Below are positions 1-8,240 of a stretch of 45,085 bases of DNA, in pieces. Under the pieces are notes generated by a model. It did no database searches. It was not told where the DNA came from and was given only the letters and a program-made list of their open reading frames with translations. The position numbers and the translations under genes are program-made. The DNA comes from Bacillota bacterium (GTDB taxonomy: Bacteria > Bacillota > Clostridia > Christensenellales > Borkfalkiaceae), in contig QAKE01000015.1 of NCBI GenBank assembly GCA_003343995.1, positions 1 to 45,085 on the forward strand, written 5' to 3'. Position 1 is the first letter of the stretch; every line of letters starts with the position of its first letter.

Positions 1-1484
1 AGCAGAATATCCGTGCCGCGCCCCGCCATGTTGGTGGCGATGGTCACCGCGCCCAGCCTGCCCGCCTGCGCCACGATGTCCGCTTCTCTCGCGTGGTTCT
101 TGGCGTTGAGCACGTTATGCTTGATGCGCCGCTTTAACAGCAGTTTGGAAATTTCCTCCGACTTTTCCACCGTGACCGTGCCGATGAGCACCGGCTGTCC
201 CGCCTCGTGGCGGCGTTCGATCTCGTCGAGGATGGCGTTCTGCTTGCCGCGCTCGGTGGAATAGATAACGTCGTTCATGTCCTTGCGGACGACCGGCTTG
301 TTGGTGGGGATTTCCAGAACGTCCAGCCCGTAAATGGAGCGGAATTCCTCTTCCTCCGTTTTGGCGGTGCCCGTCATGCCGGAAAGTTTTTTATACAGAC
401 GGAAATAATTTTGGAAGGTGATGGTGGCGAACGTCTTGTTCTCGTCGCGCACCTTCACGTTTTCCTTAGCCTCGATGGCTTGGTGCAGTCCGTCGGAATA
501 TCTGCGCCCGATCATCAAACGCCCCGTGAACTCGTCTACGATGATGACTTCGCCGTCGTTGACGATATAATCGTTATCCTTTCTGAAAATATAGTGCGCT
601 TTGAGCGCCTGCTGAATGTGGTGGTTCAAGTCGGCGTTTTCGATGTCCGCCAGATTTTGAAGGTTGAAAAAGCGTTCGGCTTTCGCGGAGCCGCTTTCGG
701 TGATCTGCACGCTCTTTTCCTTGATGTCCACCGTAAAGTCGGTTTCGGGGGTGAGCGTTTTCACGAAACGGTTTGCCGAAAGATATTTTTCGCTCGATTC
801 CTTGCCCCTGCCGGAGATGATGAGCGGCGTTCTGGCCTCGTCGATCAAAATCGAGTCCACCTCGTCGACGATGCCGAACACGAGGGGGCGCTGCACCATT
901 TGATTGACGCGCGTTTTCAAGTTGTCGCGCAGATAGTCGAAGCCGAGCTCGTTGTTGGTGCCGTAGAGGATATCGCAGGCGTACGCCTTTCTCTTTTCGT
1001 CGTCCTCCATGCCCGGAACGACCACGCCCACCGAAAGATTTAAAAATTTATAGATTTTGCCCATCCACTCGGCGTCGCGGCGGGCGAGATAATCGTTGAC
1101 GGTAACGATATGCACCCCTTCGCCCGTTAAAGCGTTGAGGTACGCGGGCAGGGTAGCGACGAGGGTTTTGCCTTCGCCCGTCTTCATTTCGGCAACGCGC
1201 CCTTGGTGCAGACAGATGCCGCCCATGATCTGCACTTTATAGTGCCGCATGTTGAGCACGCGCGAGGCGGCCTCTCTCACGACGGCGAACGCGTCGAACA
1301 AAATATCGTCGAGCGTTTCGCCGGCTTTCAGCCGCTCTTTGAGCGCGGGCGTCATCGCCTTGAGCTCCTCGTCGGAAAGCGCGGCGTACTTGCCTTCCAA
1401 GGCGAGCACTTTATCGCTCATCGCGTCGAGTCTGCGCAGATTGCGCCGGTTTTCCCCGCCTAAAATATACCTAATCAGTCCCAT
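1..1484 (-). CDS. secA: SecA preprotein translocase ATPase, N-terminal part (cut by window edge)
   Basis: SecA is the ATP-driven motor that pushes unfolded preproteins through the SecYEG channel at the cytoplasmic membrane. About 494 N-terminal residues are present; the C-terminal end lies beyond base 1. Visible marks are the start MGLIRYILGG, the Walker A motif MKTGEGKTL, the DEAD-type Walker B motif IVDEVDSILIDEARTPLIIS, and late in the fragment the SGMTGTA and NMAGRGTDI segments of the second nucleotide-binding fold. The start at 1484 follows AAGGAG by a normal spacing. The first 14 bases overlap the end of the ComF-type gene, so translation is probably coupled. It is the last visible gene of the metK-comF-secA run. 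Identification is secure. Confidence 0.97.
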   Translation of the reverse strand, partial: MGLIRYILGGENRRNLRRLDAMSDKVLALEGKYAALSDEELKAMTPALKERLKAGETLDDILFDAFAVVREAASRVLNMRHYKVQIMGGICLHQGRVAEMKTGEGKTLVATLPAYLNALTGEGVHIVTVNDYLARRDAEWMGKIYKFLNLSVGVVVPGMEDDEKRKAYACDILYGTNNELGFDYLRDNLKTRVNQMVQRPLVFGIVDEVDSILIDEARTPLIISGRGKESSEKYLSANRFVKTLTPETDFTVDIKEKSVQITESGSAKAERFFNLQNLADIENADLNHHIQQALKAHYIFRKDNDYIVNDGEVIIVDEFTGRLMIGRRYSDGLHQAIEAKENVKVRDENKTFATITFQNYFRLYKKLSGMTGTAKTEEEEFRSIYGLDVLEIPTNKPVVRKDMNDVIYSTERGKQNAILDEIERRHEAGQPVLIGTVTVEKSEEISKLLLKRRIKHNVLNAKNHAREADIVAQAGRLGAVTIATNMAGRGTDIL

Positions 1485-2232
1485 TTGCCACTCCTTGATT
1501 TTTAGGATTTTTATCTTCTCCCTTTCGGGATACGGAGGCGATCGTCAGGGCGTATACCCGTTTCGCGCCGCCGTTTTTCAGCGCCGTCGCAACGGCTTGC
1601 AGCGTTGCGCCCGTGGTGGTCACGTCGTCGATGATCATGACCGTTTTGCCCTCGATTGCCGCCTTGTCCGTTATTTTGAACGCGCCGATTAAATTTTTCA
1701 GTCTGTCCTTCCCCGCAAGCGTCGCCTGCCGTTTCGTAAGCCGCCGTTTTTCCAGCGGGTACGCCGCGGGCACGCCCGTCAGCGCGGAAAACGCCCTGAG
1801 CAGTTCGTCGGTCTGGTTGTACCCGCGCTTTTTAATATCTTTTTTCAACATCGGCACGGAAACCGCCGCGTCCGCCGAAAAGCCGCTTTTATCGTAAATT
1901 TCCCTTAAGGAAAGGGCGAATACTTCCGCAAGCCACTTCGCGCCGCCGTATTTGAATTTTTTAACGAGCGCCCGCGCGCTCCCCTCGTAACGGAAGGCGC
2001 TCCTGCCGCCGTCGACTTCCGTCAGGCGGTTTTTGCACGTTTCGCAGACGGGCGCGGGCGTTTCCAGCTCCCGCCCGCAGTGCGCGCAGAAATTTTCCCC
2101 GATCGCGGGCAGCTGCTTTTCGCACTCTCTACAAAAATAGCCCTCGCCGAAAATCTCCCTGCCGCATACGGCGCACGTCCAATGCGCATCGAACGCCGCG
2201 CCGACGATAAACCGCTTGAGTTTACCGAACAT
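1471..2232 (-). CDS. ComF/ComFC-type phosphoribosyltransferase family protein
   Basis: A 253-residue protein with an N-terminal zinc-ribbon-like region (CxxC pairs: CAVCG, CREC, CAHCG, CETC within residues 20-66) followed by a type I phosphoribosyltransferase fold. The PRPP-binding loop VMIIDDVTTTGAT lies near residues 198-210, and KKRGYNQTDEL is the conserved central motif of ComF proteins. Members are involved in DNA uptake in competent bacteria, but many carriers are not known to be competent, so the role here is open. It overlaps the 3' end of metK by 11 bases and the 5' end of secA by 14 bases, which implies one transcript with coupled translation. Confidence 0.9.
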   Translation of the reverse strand: MFGKLKRFIVGAAFDAHWTCAVCGREIFGEGYFCRECEKQLPAIGENFCAHCGRELETPAPVCETCKNRLTEVDGGRSAFRYEGSARALVKKFKYGGAKWLAEVFALSLREIYDKSGFSADAAVSVPMLKKDIKKRGYNQTDELLRAFSALTGVPAAYPLEKRRLTKRQATLAGKDRLKNLIGAFKITDKAAIEGKTVMIIDDVTTTGATLQAVATALKNGGAKRVYALTIASVSRKGEDKNPKNQGVANGTD

Positions 2233-3400
2233 GCAGATATTTTTTCAGATCCTCCGCCCGATCGAGCCGCTCCCAGCTCAAATCTGCTTTTCCGAAATGC
2301 CCGTAAACGGACGTCCTTTCGTAGCCGGACTTTCTCAGCTGCAAGGTGTTGATGATGGAATAGGGGCGCAGATCGAATTCTTTTTTTACGATTTCCGAAA
2401 GCTCGCCGTCGGAAAGTTTACCCGTGCCGTGGGTGTCGGCGTATACCGAAACGGGATGCGCCACGCCGATGGCGTACGCCACCTCCAGCGTGCATTCCTC
2501 CGCCAACCCCGCCGCAACGATGTTTTTGCACACGTAGCGCGCCATGTACGCCGCGCTGCGGTCCACCTTCGTGGGGTCTTTCCCGCTGAACGAACCGCCG
2601 CCGTGGGGGCATCTGCCGCCGTAGGTATCGACGATGATCTTTCTGCCCGTCAGCCCCGAATCGCCCGCGGGCCCGCCGATTTCAAACCGTCCCGTAGGGT
2701 TGATGTAATATACCGTGTCGCCGTCGAGCAGTTCTTCGGGCAAAACCGCCTCGATGACGTGTTTTTTCAAATCCGCGCGCAAGGTTTCGGTCGAAACGCT
2801 TTCGTCGTGCTGGGAGGAGAGCACCACGGCGGAAATCCGCACGGGCTTTTTGCCCTCGTATTCCACGCTCACCTGCCCTTTGCCGTCGGGGCGCAGATAG
2901 GTCAAAAGCCCGCTCTTGCGCACCTCTTCCAGCCGCTTGCACATTTTGTGCGACAGCATGAGCGCGAGGGGCATGTATTCTTCCGTTTCGCGGCAGGCGT
3001 AGCCGTACATCATGCCCTGATCGCCCGCGCCGATTTTATCGGAAAGGTTGCAGCTTTCTTCTTTACACTCGAAAGAGTTGTCCACGCCGAGGGCGATGTC
3101 GCCGCTCTGGCGGCTCAGCCGCACGTCTATTTTGCATTTATCGGCGGAAAAGCCGAGCTTGTCGTCGTTATAGCCGATTTCGCGGATCTTTTCGCGGGCG
3201 ATGCGCTCCGCGTCGATCTCCGCAGTGGTGGTGATCTCCCCCATGATCAGCATATAATTGTCCTTGACGGCGCATTCGCACGCCACGCGGGCGTTTTCGT
3301 CCTGCGCCAAAATCGCGTCCAGAACGGCGTCGGCAATTCTGTCGCACACTTTATCGGGATGTCCTTCGGTAATGCTTTCGCTGGTAAAAACTCTTCTCAT
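2222..3400 (-). CDS. metK: S-adenosylmethionine synthetase (methionine adenosyltransferase)
   Basis: The enzyme makes S-adenosylmethionine from methionine and ATP in the cytosol. The 392-residue product has the usual family length. Signatures are the N-terminal ESITEGHPDKVCDRIADA, the hexapeptide-like GAGDQGMMYGYA, and the glycine-rich GGGSFSGKDPTKVDRS. The start at 3400 is chosen because the conserved protein begins MRRVFTSES and AAAAAGGAT lies just upstream; an in-frame extension upstream to 3454 has no conserved sequence. It is the first gene of the metK-comF-secA run, driven by the promoter at 3631-3659 with a leader of about 220 nt. No SAM-I riboswitch core was found in that leader. Confidence 0.97.
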   Translation of the reverse strand: MRRVFTSESITEGHPDKVCDRIADAVLDAILAQDENARVACECAVKDNYMLIMGEITTTAEIDAERIAREKIREIGYNDDKLGFSADKCKIDVRLSRQSGDIALGVDNSFECKEESCNLSDKIGAGDQGMMYGYACRETEEYMPLALMLSHKMCKRLEEVRKSGLLTYLRPDGKGQVSVEYEGKKPVRISAVVLSSQHDESVSTETLRADLKKHVIEAVLPEELLDGDTVYYINPTGRFEIGGPAGDSGLTGRKIIVDTYGGRCPHGGGSFSGKDPTKVDRSAAYMARYVCKNIVAAGLAEECTLEVAYAIGVAHPVSVYADTHGTGKLSDGELSEIVKKEFDLRPYSIINTLQLRKSGYERTSVYGHFGKADLSWERLDRAEDLKKYLHVR

Positions 3401-3450
3401 GGTGTTATCCTTTTTAAGCTTTTGTCTGAAATCAATCATAACTGCGTTTT

Positions 3451-3487
3451 GCAAACGCGCGCTTGCAGAGCCTCGTTATTATAAATT
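3451..3487. repeat. Promoter/leader repeat, copy 2 (metK-proximal)
   Basis: This segment shares GCGCGCTTGCAGAGCC and CGTTATTATA with the segment at 3591-3636, including the flanking TTGCAAA/TTTGCAA bases. The main difference is a short stretch (AACTTA) missing here. It looks like a duplication of the -10/start region of the metK promoter. Confidence 0.6.
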
Positions 3488-3571
3488 TCCAAAACGCCGC
3501 GTTTCCGCTCCGCGGCAAACGCTCGCCCTGCGGGCTTTGCAAAAACGCTGTTTTTGCCGTTTTTTCATTTG

Positions 3572-3630
3572 AAAAAACGTAAGTTGTCCTTGCAAATGCG
3601 CTGCGCGCGCTTGCAGAGCCAACTTACGTT
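3572..3630 (-). promoter_or_regulatory. Long dyad with T-run in the metK leader, possible attenuator or operator
   Basis: An 11-bp perfect inverted repeat, CAACTTACGTT at 3620-3630 and AACGTAAGTTG at 3576-3586, encloses a further self-complementary GC-rich core. On the minus strand the second arm runs into six T residues (3577-3572), as in an intrinsic terminator. The outer part of the first arm lies between the -10 and the expected start, so only about half of the arm would be in the transcript. Attenuator, operator and remnant of a small inverted-repeat element are all possible. Confidence 0.4.
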
Positions 3631-3636
3631 ATTATA
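3591..3636. repeat. Promoter/leader repeat, copy 1 (promoter-proximal)
   Basis: This is the partner of the copy at 3451-3487. It includes the -10 element of the metK promoter and one arm of the 11-bp dyad. About 105 bp separate the copies. That interval holds further short hairpins on the minus strand, including GCAAAAAC-AGC-GTTTTTGC and TTTTTTCA-AA-TGAAAAAA. Confidence 0.6.
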
Positions 3637-3659
3637 TACCATTTGCCTTTGTAAGTCAA
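3631..3659 (-). promoter_or_regulatory. Promoter of the metK-comF-secA operon
   Basis: On the minus strand TTGACT (3659-3654) is followed after exactly 17 nt by TATAAT (3636-3631). The expected transcription start is near 3624, leaving a leader of about 220 nt before metK. A weaker second -10 (TATAAT, 3483-3478) lies closer to the gene, without a good -35. Confidence 0.8.
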
Positions 3660-3761
3660 ACGATTTTCCTTTTAAAATGTTTGCGCGCCCCCGCGTATGC
3701 GCGCAAATTATTTTTATTCGCAAAAAATTGCAAAAAACTTTTTTTTCCGCCGCTTTTTTTG

Positions 3762-3822
3762 TTGACACTTATTTTTATTTGCGTTATAATAAGCTACAAA
3801 ATTGATTGACTTTTCCGTCAAT
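3762..3822 (+). promoter_or_regulatory. Consensus promoter and palindromic operator of the tetR-ABC unit
   Basis: TTGACA (3762-3767), a 17-nt spacer and TATAAT (3785-3790) form a full-consensus sigma-A promoter. The expected start is near 3797. Just downstream, ATTGAC (3805-3810) and GTCAAT (3817-3822) form an inverted repeat with 6 nt between the arms, in the right place for a TetR dimer to block its own transcription. The promoter is strong and unambiguous; the operator is inferred from symmetry and position. Confidence 0.75.
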
Positions 3823-3837
3823 ATACGGGGGTTCGGC

Positions 3838-4455
3838 ATGCCGAAAACGAAAACGCAACTGGAAAAAATCAAAGCGGAACGGAAAGAGAAAATCATTCTC
3901 GCGGGGCTGAAAGTCTTTTGCGAAAAGGGTTTTGAAGGCGCGAAGGTGGAGGACATCGTGGCGCGGGCGGGCTGCTCGCACGGGTTGTTTTACCACTATT
4001 TCAAAAACAAACGGGAAATTTTCGACGAAATCGTCAAGCGCAGCGGCGGCAGTTCCCTTTCGGCGATGAAGTTTTATCTGACCGACGAAACGCAAAGCTA
4101 CGCCCAACGGCTGAAAAATCTGCTCGTTTACAATTTCGACACCATGTATTCCGACCAGAACTTTTCCTATTATTTTTACTTTTTCGTTTCCCGCTGGTTT
4201 CTGAAAGCCAACGCCGACGGCGGCAACGTCACCATGCAGCAGCGCCCGTTGCCTAAAATTCTATACGAATTTTTCAAAAACGCGCAGGAAAGCGGCGAAT
4301 TCAGCGCCGAGCATTCCCCCGAAGAGTGCTGCGCTTTGCTCCATTGCATCATTCAGGGCAGCTCTTTGAACACCGTGCTCGTCACCTCGCCGAAAAAGAA
4401 TTTACCCCCGCCCAACATCGATTTAATCGTCGATATATTCAGAAAAAAACCGTAA
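3838..4455 (+). CDS. TetR/AcrR-family transcriptional regulator
   Basis: A 205-residue regulator with an N-terminal TetR DNA-binding domain. The helix-turn-helix covers about residues 35-56 (VEDIVARAGCSHGLFYHYF), and the C-terminal part is a helical ligand-binding domain that cannot be matched to a ligand. ATG at 3838 is chosen because the family usually starts shortly before the first helix; an upstream TTG at 3802 would place the start inside the likely operator. It lies 12 nt before a heterodimeric ABC exporter in the same orientation. It probably represses itself and the exporter until a substrate binds, as is common for this family. Confidence 0.9.
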   Translation: MPKTKTQLEKIKAERKEKIILAGLKVFCEKGFEGAKVEDIVARAGCSHGLFYHYFKNKREIFDEIVKRSGGSSLSAMKFYLTDETQSYAQRLKNLLVYNFDTMYSDQNFSYYFYFFVSRWFLKANADGGNVTMQQRPLPKILYEFFKNAQESGEFSAEHSPEECCALLHCIIQGSSLNTVLVTSPKKNLPPPNIDLIVDIFRKKP

Positions 4456-4467
4456 AAAGGAGGCAGT

Positions 4468-6273
4468 ATGAAAGAACAGACAGCAAAAACACCCAAACAT
4501 CGCCGAAAAAACGGCGATAACCTGCACGTTGTCAAACAGCTCGCAAAATCCATAAGGGAATATAAAAAAGATTCCGTTTTAACCCCCGTATACGTTACGG
4601 TGGAGGTCGTGCTGGAAGTGCTTATCCCCTTTGTGACGTCCTTTTTGATCGAAGCCATTCAGGACGCGAATATGTCGCGCGTGTTCATGCTCGGCGGCGC
4701 CCTCATCGCGCTGGCGTTTTTGGCGCTTTTGTTCGGCGTTCTGAGCGGAAAGGCGTGCGCCAGAGCGTCCACCGGATACGCGAAAAACCTGAGAAAGGAC
4801 CTTTACTACCGCGTGCAGACCTTTTCCTTTTCCAACATCGATAAATTTTCTTCGTCGAGCTTGGTAACGCGGCTCACCACCGACGTGACCAACGTGCAGA
4901 TGTCCTACATGATGATCATCCGCATCGCCATAAGAAGCCCGATGATGTTTATCTTCTCCATCGTGATGGCGTTCATCATGAGCCCGCGGCTGGCGTGGAT
5001 CTTCGTTATCGTTCTGCCGATTTTAATCGGCGGGCTGGCGCTGATCATCTCCAAGGCGGTGCCCTTTTTCAACCGCATCTTCAAAAAATACGACGCGATG
5101 AACGAATCGGTGCAGGAGAACGTGAAGGCGGCGCGCGTGGTGAAAGCCTACGTGCGCGAGGATTACGAATCGGAAAAATTCCGCAAAACCTCCGACGACG
5201 TGCGCGCCGACTTCACCAAAGCCGAGCGTCTGCTCGCCCTCAACACCCCGCTGATGCAGTTTTGCATGTACGTGGTCATGCTGATCGTCTCCTATTTCGG
5301 CGCGAAACTCGCCGTGGATACCCTCGGTCTCGACTTCGGCGTGGAAAACCTGCAGGCGATGATCAATTACTCCACGATGTGCTTGATGAGCATGATGATG
5401 CTCTCCATGGTGGTGGCGATGATCACCATGTCCGCCGCCTCCGCCCGCCGTATCTGCGAAGTGCTCAAGGAAGAAAGCTCCTTGAAAAGTCCCGAAAACG
5501 CCCTTACGGAAGTGGAGAACGGCGAAGTCGTTTTCCATAACGTGAGCTTTAAATATTCCGAAAAAGCGGAAAAATACGCCTTGAAGGACATCGACATCGA
5601 CATCGCTTCCGGCGAAACCGTCGGTATTTTAGGCGACACGGGCAGCTCCAAAACCACATTCGTCAACCTTATCCCCCGCCTGTACGACGTTTCCGTCGGT
5701 TCGGTCACCGTCGGCGGGCACGACGTGCGGGAATACGACCTCGACGCGCTGCGCAACCAGATTTCCGTGGTGCTGCAGAAAAACGTTCTCTTTTCCGGCA
5801 CGATTAAGGAAAACCTGCGCTGGGGCGACAAAGAGGCGAGCGACGAAGAGCTCGTGCGGGTGTGCAAACTCGCGCAGGCGGACGAATTTATACAAGGATT
5901 TCCCGATAAGTACGACACCCATATCGAACAGGGCGGCGCGAACGTTTCCGGCGGACAGAAACAGCGGCTGTGCATCGCGCGGGCTTTGCTGAAAAAGCCG
6001 AAGGTGCTCATCTTGGACGACTCCACCAGCGCGGTGGACACCAAGACCGACGCGCTGATCCGCAAGGCGCTGCGCGAAGAAATTCCCGAAACGACGAAGA
6101 TCATCATCGCCCAGCGCGTGGCGTCGGTGCAAGACGCGGACAAAATCATCATCATGAAAAACGGCGAAATCGACGACGTGGGCACCCACGACGAGCTGTT
6201 GAAACGCAACGAAACGTACAGAGATTTATACTATACGCAGCAAAAAGGAGGTGAAGAAAATGGCGAGAACTAA
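4468..6273 (+). CDS. ABC exporter half-transporter with degenerate ATP site
   Basis: A 601-residue fusion of a six-helix transmembrane domain (about residues 40-335) and an ATPase domain, typical of multidrug exporters. Walker A is GDTGSSKT (389-396), the signature is VSGGQ, and Walker B is VLILDDSTS, with Asp518 in place of the catalytic Glu. The switch-loop His is Gln549 (IIAQR). These changes mark the degenerate half of a heterodimeric exporter of the TM287/288, LmrCD or BmrCD type. The start follows AAGGAGG. Its end overlaps the partner gene by 14 bases, so the two subunits are probably made together. The substrate is unknown; a lipid or drug is typical. Confidence 0.93.
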   Translation: MKEQTAKTPKHRRKNGDNLHVVKQLAKSIREYKKDSVLTPVYVTVEVVLEVLIPFVTSFLIEAIQDANMSRVFMLGGALIALAFLALLFGVLSGKACARASTGYAKNLRKDLYYRVQTFSFSNIDKFSSSSLVTRLTTDVTNVQMSYMMIIRIAIRSPMMFIFSIVMAFIMSPRLAWIFVIVLPILIGGLALIISKAVPFFNRIFKKYDAMNESVQENVKAARVVKAYVREDYESEKFRKTSDDVRADFTKAERLLALNTPLMQFCMYVVMLIVSYFGAKLAVDTLGLDFGVENLQAMINYSTMCLMSMMMLSMVVAMITMSAASARRICEVLKEESSLKSPENALTEVENGEVVFHNVSFKYSEKAEKYALKDIDIDIASGETVGILGDTGSSKTTFVNLIPRLYDVSVGSVTVGGHDVREYDLDALRNQISVVLQKNVLFSGTIKENLRWGDKEASDEELVRVCKLAQADEFIQGFPDKYDTHIEQGGANVSGGQKQRLCIARALLKKPKVLILDDSTSAVDTKTDALIRKALREEIPETTKIIIAQRVASVQDADKIIIMKNGEIDDVGTHDELLKRNETYRDLYYTQQKGGEENGEN

Positions 6274-8239
6274 CATGAAACCGCACGCCGGCACCGCCGC
6301 GGGCGGCAAGCGCAGAGCGAAAAAAGGCACGTTCGGCAGACTTTTGAAATTCCTTTTCAAATACCATAAAGGCGCGATGATCACCGTTTTCTTCTGCCTG
6401 ATACTCACCGCGGTCGCCAACGCCGCCGCGCCGATATTCCTCAACAATATGATCGTCGTGATCGGCAACGGCATCGAGCAAGGCATAGCGGCGGGATCGG
6501 GCGCGGCGGGCTGGAACTATATCTGGCCCGATCTGCTGAAAATCATTTTAACGATGATCTGCATTTACGTGCTCGGGATCGGGGCGAACACCCTGTATAC
6601 CCAGCTGATGGCAAAGGTGACGCAGGAGTTCTTGCACAAGCTGAGAACGGAGCTTTTCGACAAGATGCAGCGCCTGCCCGTCAAATATTTCGACCAGCAC
6701 ACCCACGGCGATATTATGAGCCACTACACCAACGACGTGGACGCCGTGCGCCAGCTCGTTTCGCAGAGCATACCGAACCTGTTTTTATCCATTACGATGC
6801 TCGTGTTTTTGCTCTGCATCATGCTCTATTACAGCGTATGGCTCTCCCTCGTGGTGTTCCTCGGCGTGCTCGTGATGGGCTTGATCACCAAAAACGTCGG
6901 CGGCAAATCGAGCAAATACTTTTTGAAACAGCAAATGTCGCTCGGCAAAACGGAAGGTTTTATCGAAGAGATGATGCACGGGCAAAAGGTCGTCAAGGTA
7001 TTCTGCCACGAAGAAGAGGCGAAAAAGGATTTCGACGCCATCAACGATCAGCTGTTTGAAGATTCCTGCGCGGCGAACACCTTTGCGAACATTCTGATGC
7101 CGATTATGGTGAACGTGGGCAACCTGCTTTACGTGCTGCTCGCCTTCCTCGGCGGCGTGATGGCGATCAACGCCCTGCCGAATCTGGGTTTCCAGCACGG
7201 CTTCGGCGCGCTTGACACCATCACCTATATCGCGATGATCGTTTCCTTCCTCTCGATGAGCAGACAGTTCACCAACAACATTTCCAACATGGCGCAGCAG
7301 ATGAACTCCGTCGTCATGGGGCTTGCGGGCGCCGACCGCGTGTTCGAGCTGATGGACGAAAAGCCCGAGGCGGACGAAGGCTACGTTACCTTGGTAAACG
7401 CGAATATCGACGAGAACGGCAACATCACCGAAAGCGAAACGCGCACCGGCAGATGGGCGTGGCGCCACCCCCACAAGGCGGACGGCACCGTCACCTATAC
7501 CGAACTCAAGGGCGACATCCGCATGTTCGAAGTGGACTTCGGCTATGTGGAAGATAAAATCGTTCTGCACGACGTGACGCTGTACGCCGAACCGGGGCAG
7601 AAGGTCGCCTTCGTCGGCGCGACGGGCGCGGGCAAAACGACCATCACCAACCTGATCAACCGCTTTTACGACATCGCCGACGGCAAGATCCGCTACGACG
7701 GCATCAATATCAATAAGATAAAAAAGGACGATCTGCGGCGTTCCCTCGGCATGGTGCTGCAGGATACCAACCTCTTCACCGGCACGGTGATGGACAATAT
7801 CCGTTACGGCAAGCTGGACGCCACCGACGAGGAATGCATCGCCGCGGCGAAACTCGCCAACGCGCACGACTTCATCACCCGTCTGCCGGAGGGCTACAAC
7901 ACCATGCTCACCGGCGACGGCAGCAACCTTTCGCAAGGTCAGCGGCAGCTCCTATCCATCGCCCGCGCGGCGGTAAAGGACGCCCCCGTGATGATCATGG
8001 ACGAGGCGACCTCCTCCATCGACACGCACACCGAAGCGCTCGTACAGCGCGGCACCGATCAGCTGATGGAGGGCAGAACGGTGTTCGTCATCGCGCACCG
8101 CCTTTCCACCGTGCAGAACTCCGACGTCATCATGGTGCTCGATCACGGCCGCATTATCGAGCGCGGCACGCACGATCAGCTCATCGCCGAAAAGGGCACG
8201 TACTATCAGCTTTACACCGGCGCGTTCGAGCTCGAATAA
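6260..8239 (+). CDS. ABC exporter half-transporter with canonical ATP site
   Basis: The 659-residue partner of the preceding half-transporter. Six membrane helices are followed by an insert of about 60 residues before the ATPase domain. The catalytic residues are intact: Walker A GATGAGKT (453-460), signature LSQGQ (557-561), Walker B MIMDEATSS with Glu582, and switch His613 (IAHRLSTV). It therefore supplies the hydrolysing site of the heterodimer. ATG at 6260 follows AAGGAGGTG with 6 nt spacing; a GTG at 6251 lies inside that ribosome binding site and is rejected. The gene overlaps its upstream partner and ends one base before the radical SAM gene. Confidence 0.94.
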   Translation: MARTNMKPHAGTAAGGKRRAKKGTFGRLLKFLFKYHKGAMITVFFCLILTAVANAAAPIFLNNMIVVIGNGIEQGIAAGSGAAGWNYIWPDLLKIILTMICIYVLGIGANTLYTQLMAKVTQEFLHKLRTELFDKMQRLPVKYFDQHTHGDIMSHYTNDVDAVRQLVSQSIPNLFLSITMLVFLLCIMLYYSVWLSLVVFLGVLVMGLITKNVGGKSSKYFLKQQMSLGKTEGFIEEMMHGQKVVKVFCHEEEAKKDFDAINDQLFEDSCAANTFANILMPIMVNVGNLLYVLLAFLGGVMAINALPNLGFQHGFGALDTITYIAMIVSFLSMSRQFTNNISNMAQQMNSVVMGLAGADRVFELMDEKPEADEGYVTLVNANIDENGNITESETRTGRWAWRHPHKADGTVTYTELKGDIRMFEVDFGYVEDKIVLHDVTLYAEPGQKVAFVGATGAGKTTITNLINRFYDIADGKIRYDGININKIKKDDLRRSLGMVLQDTNLFTGTVMDNIRYGKLDATDEECIAAAKLANAHDFITRLPEGYNTMLTGDGSNLSQGQRQLLSIARAAVKDAPVMIMDEATSSIDTHTEALVQRGTDQLMEGRTVFVIAHRLSTVQNSDVIMVLDHGRIIERGTHDQLIAEKGTYYQLYTGAFELE

Positions 8240-8240
8240 A

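Noticed and set aside
207..1043. Long plus-strand reading frame opposite secA
   Set aside because: It is an antisense shadow of secA caused by GC-rich codons, with no ribosome binding site and no family features.
2216..3484. 422-codon plus-strand reading frame opposite metK
   Set aside because: It lies fully opposite metK, is rich in Arg, His and Phe as shadows are, and has no promoter.
3401..3630. SAM-I riboswitch before metK
   Set aside because: The conserved SAM-I core sequences are not present, although the leader is long and structured.
3572..3636. Insertion sequence or MITE with 11-bp terminal repeats
   Set aside because: No clear target-site duplication or transposase was found, so it is reported only as a dyad.
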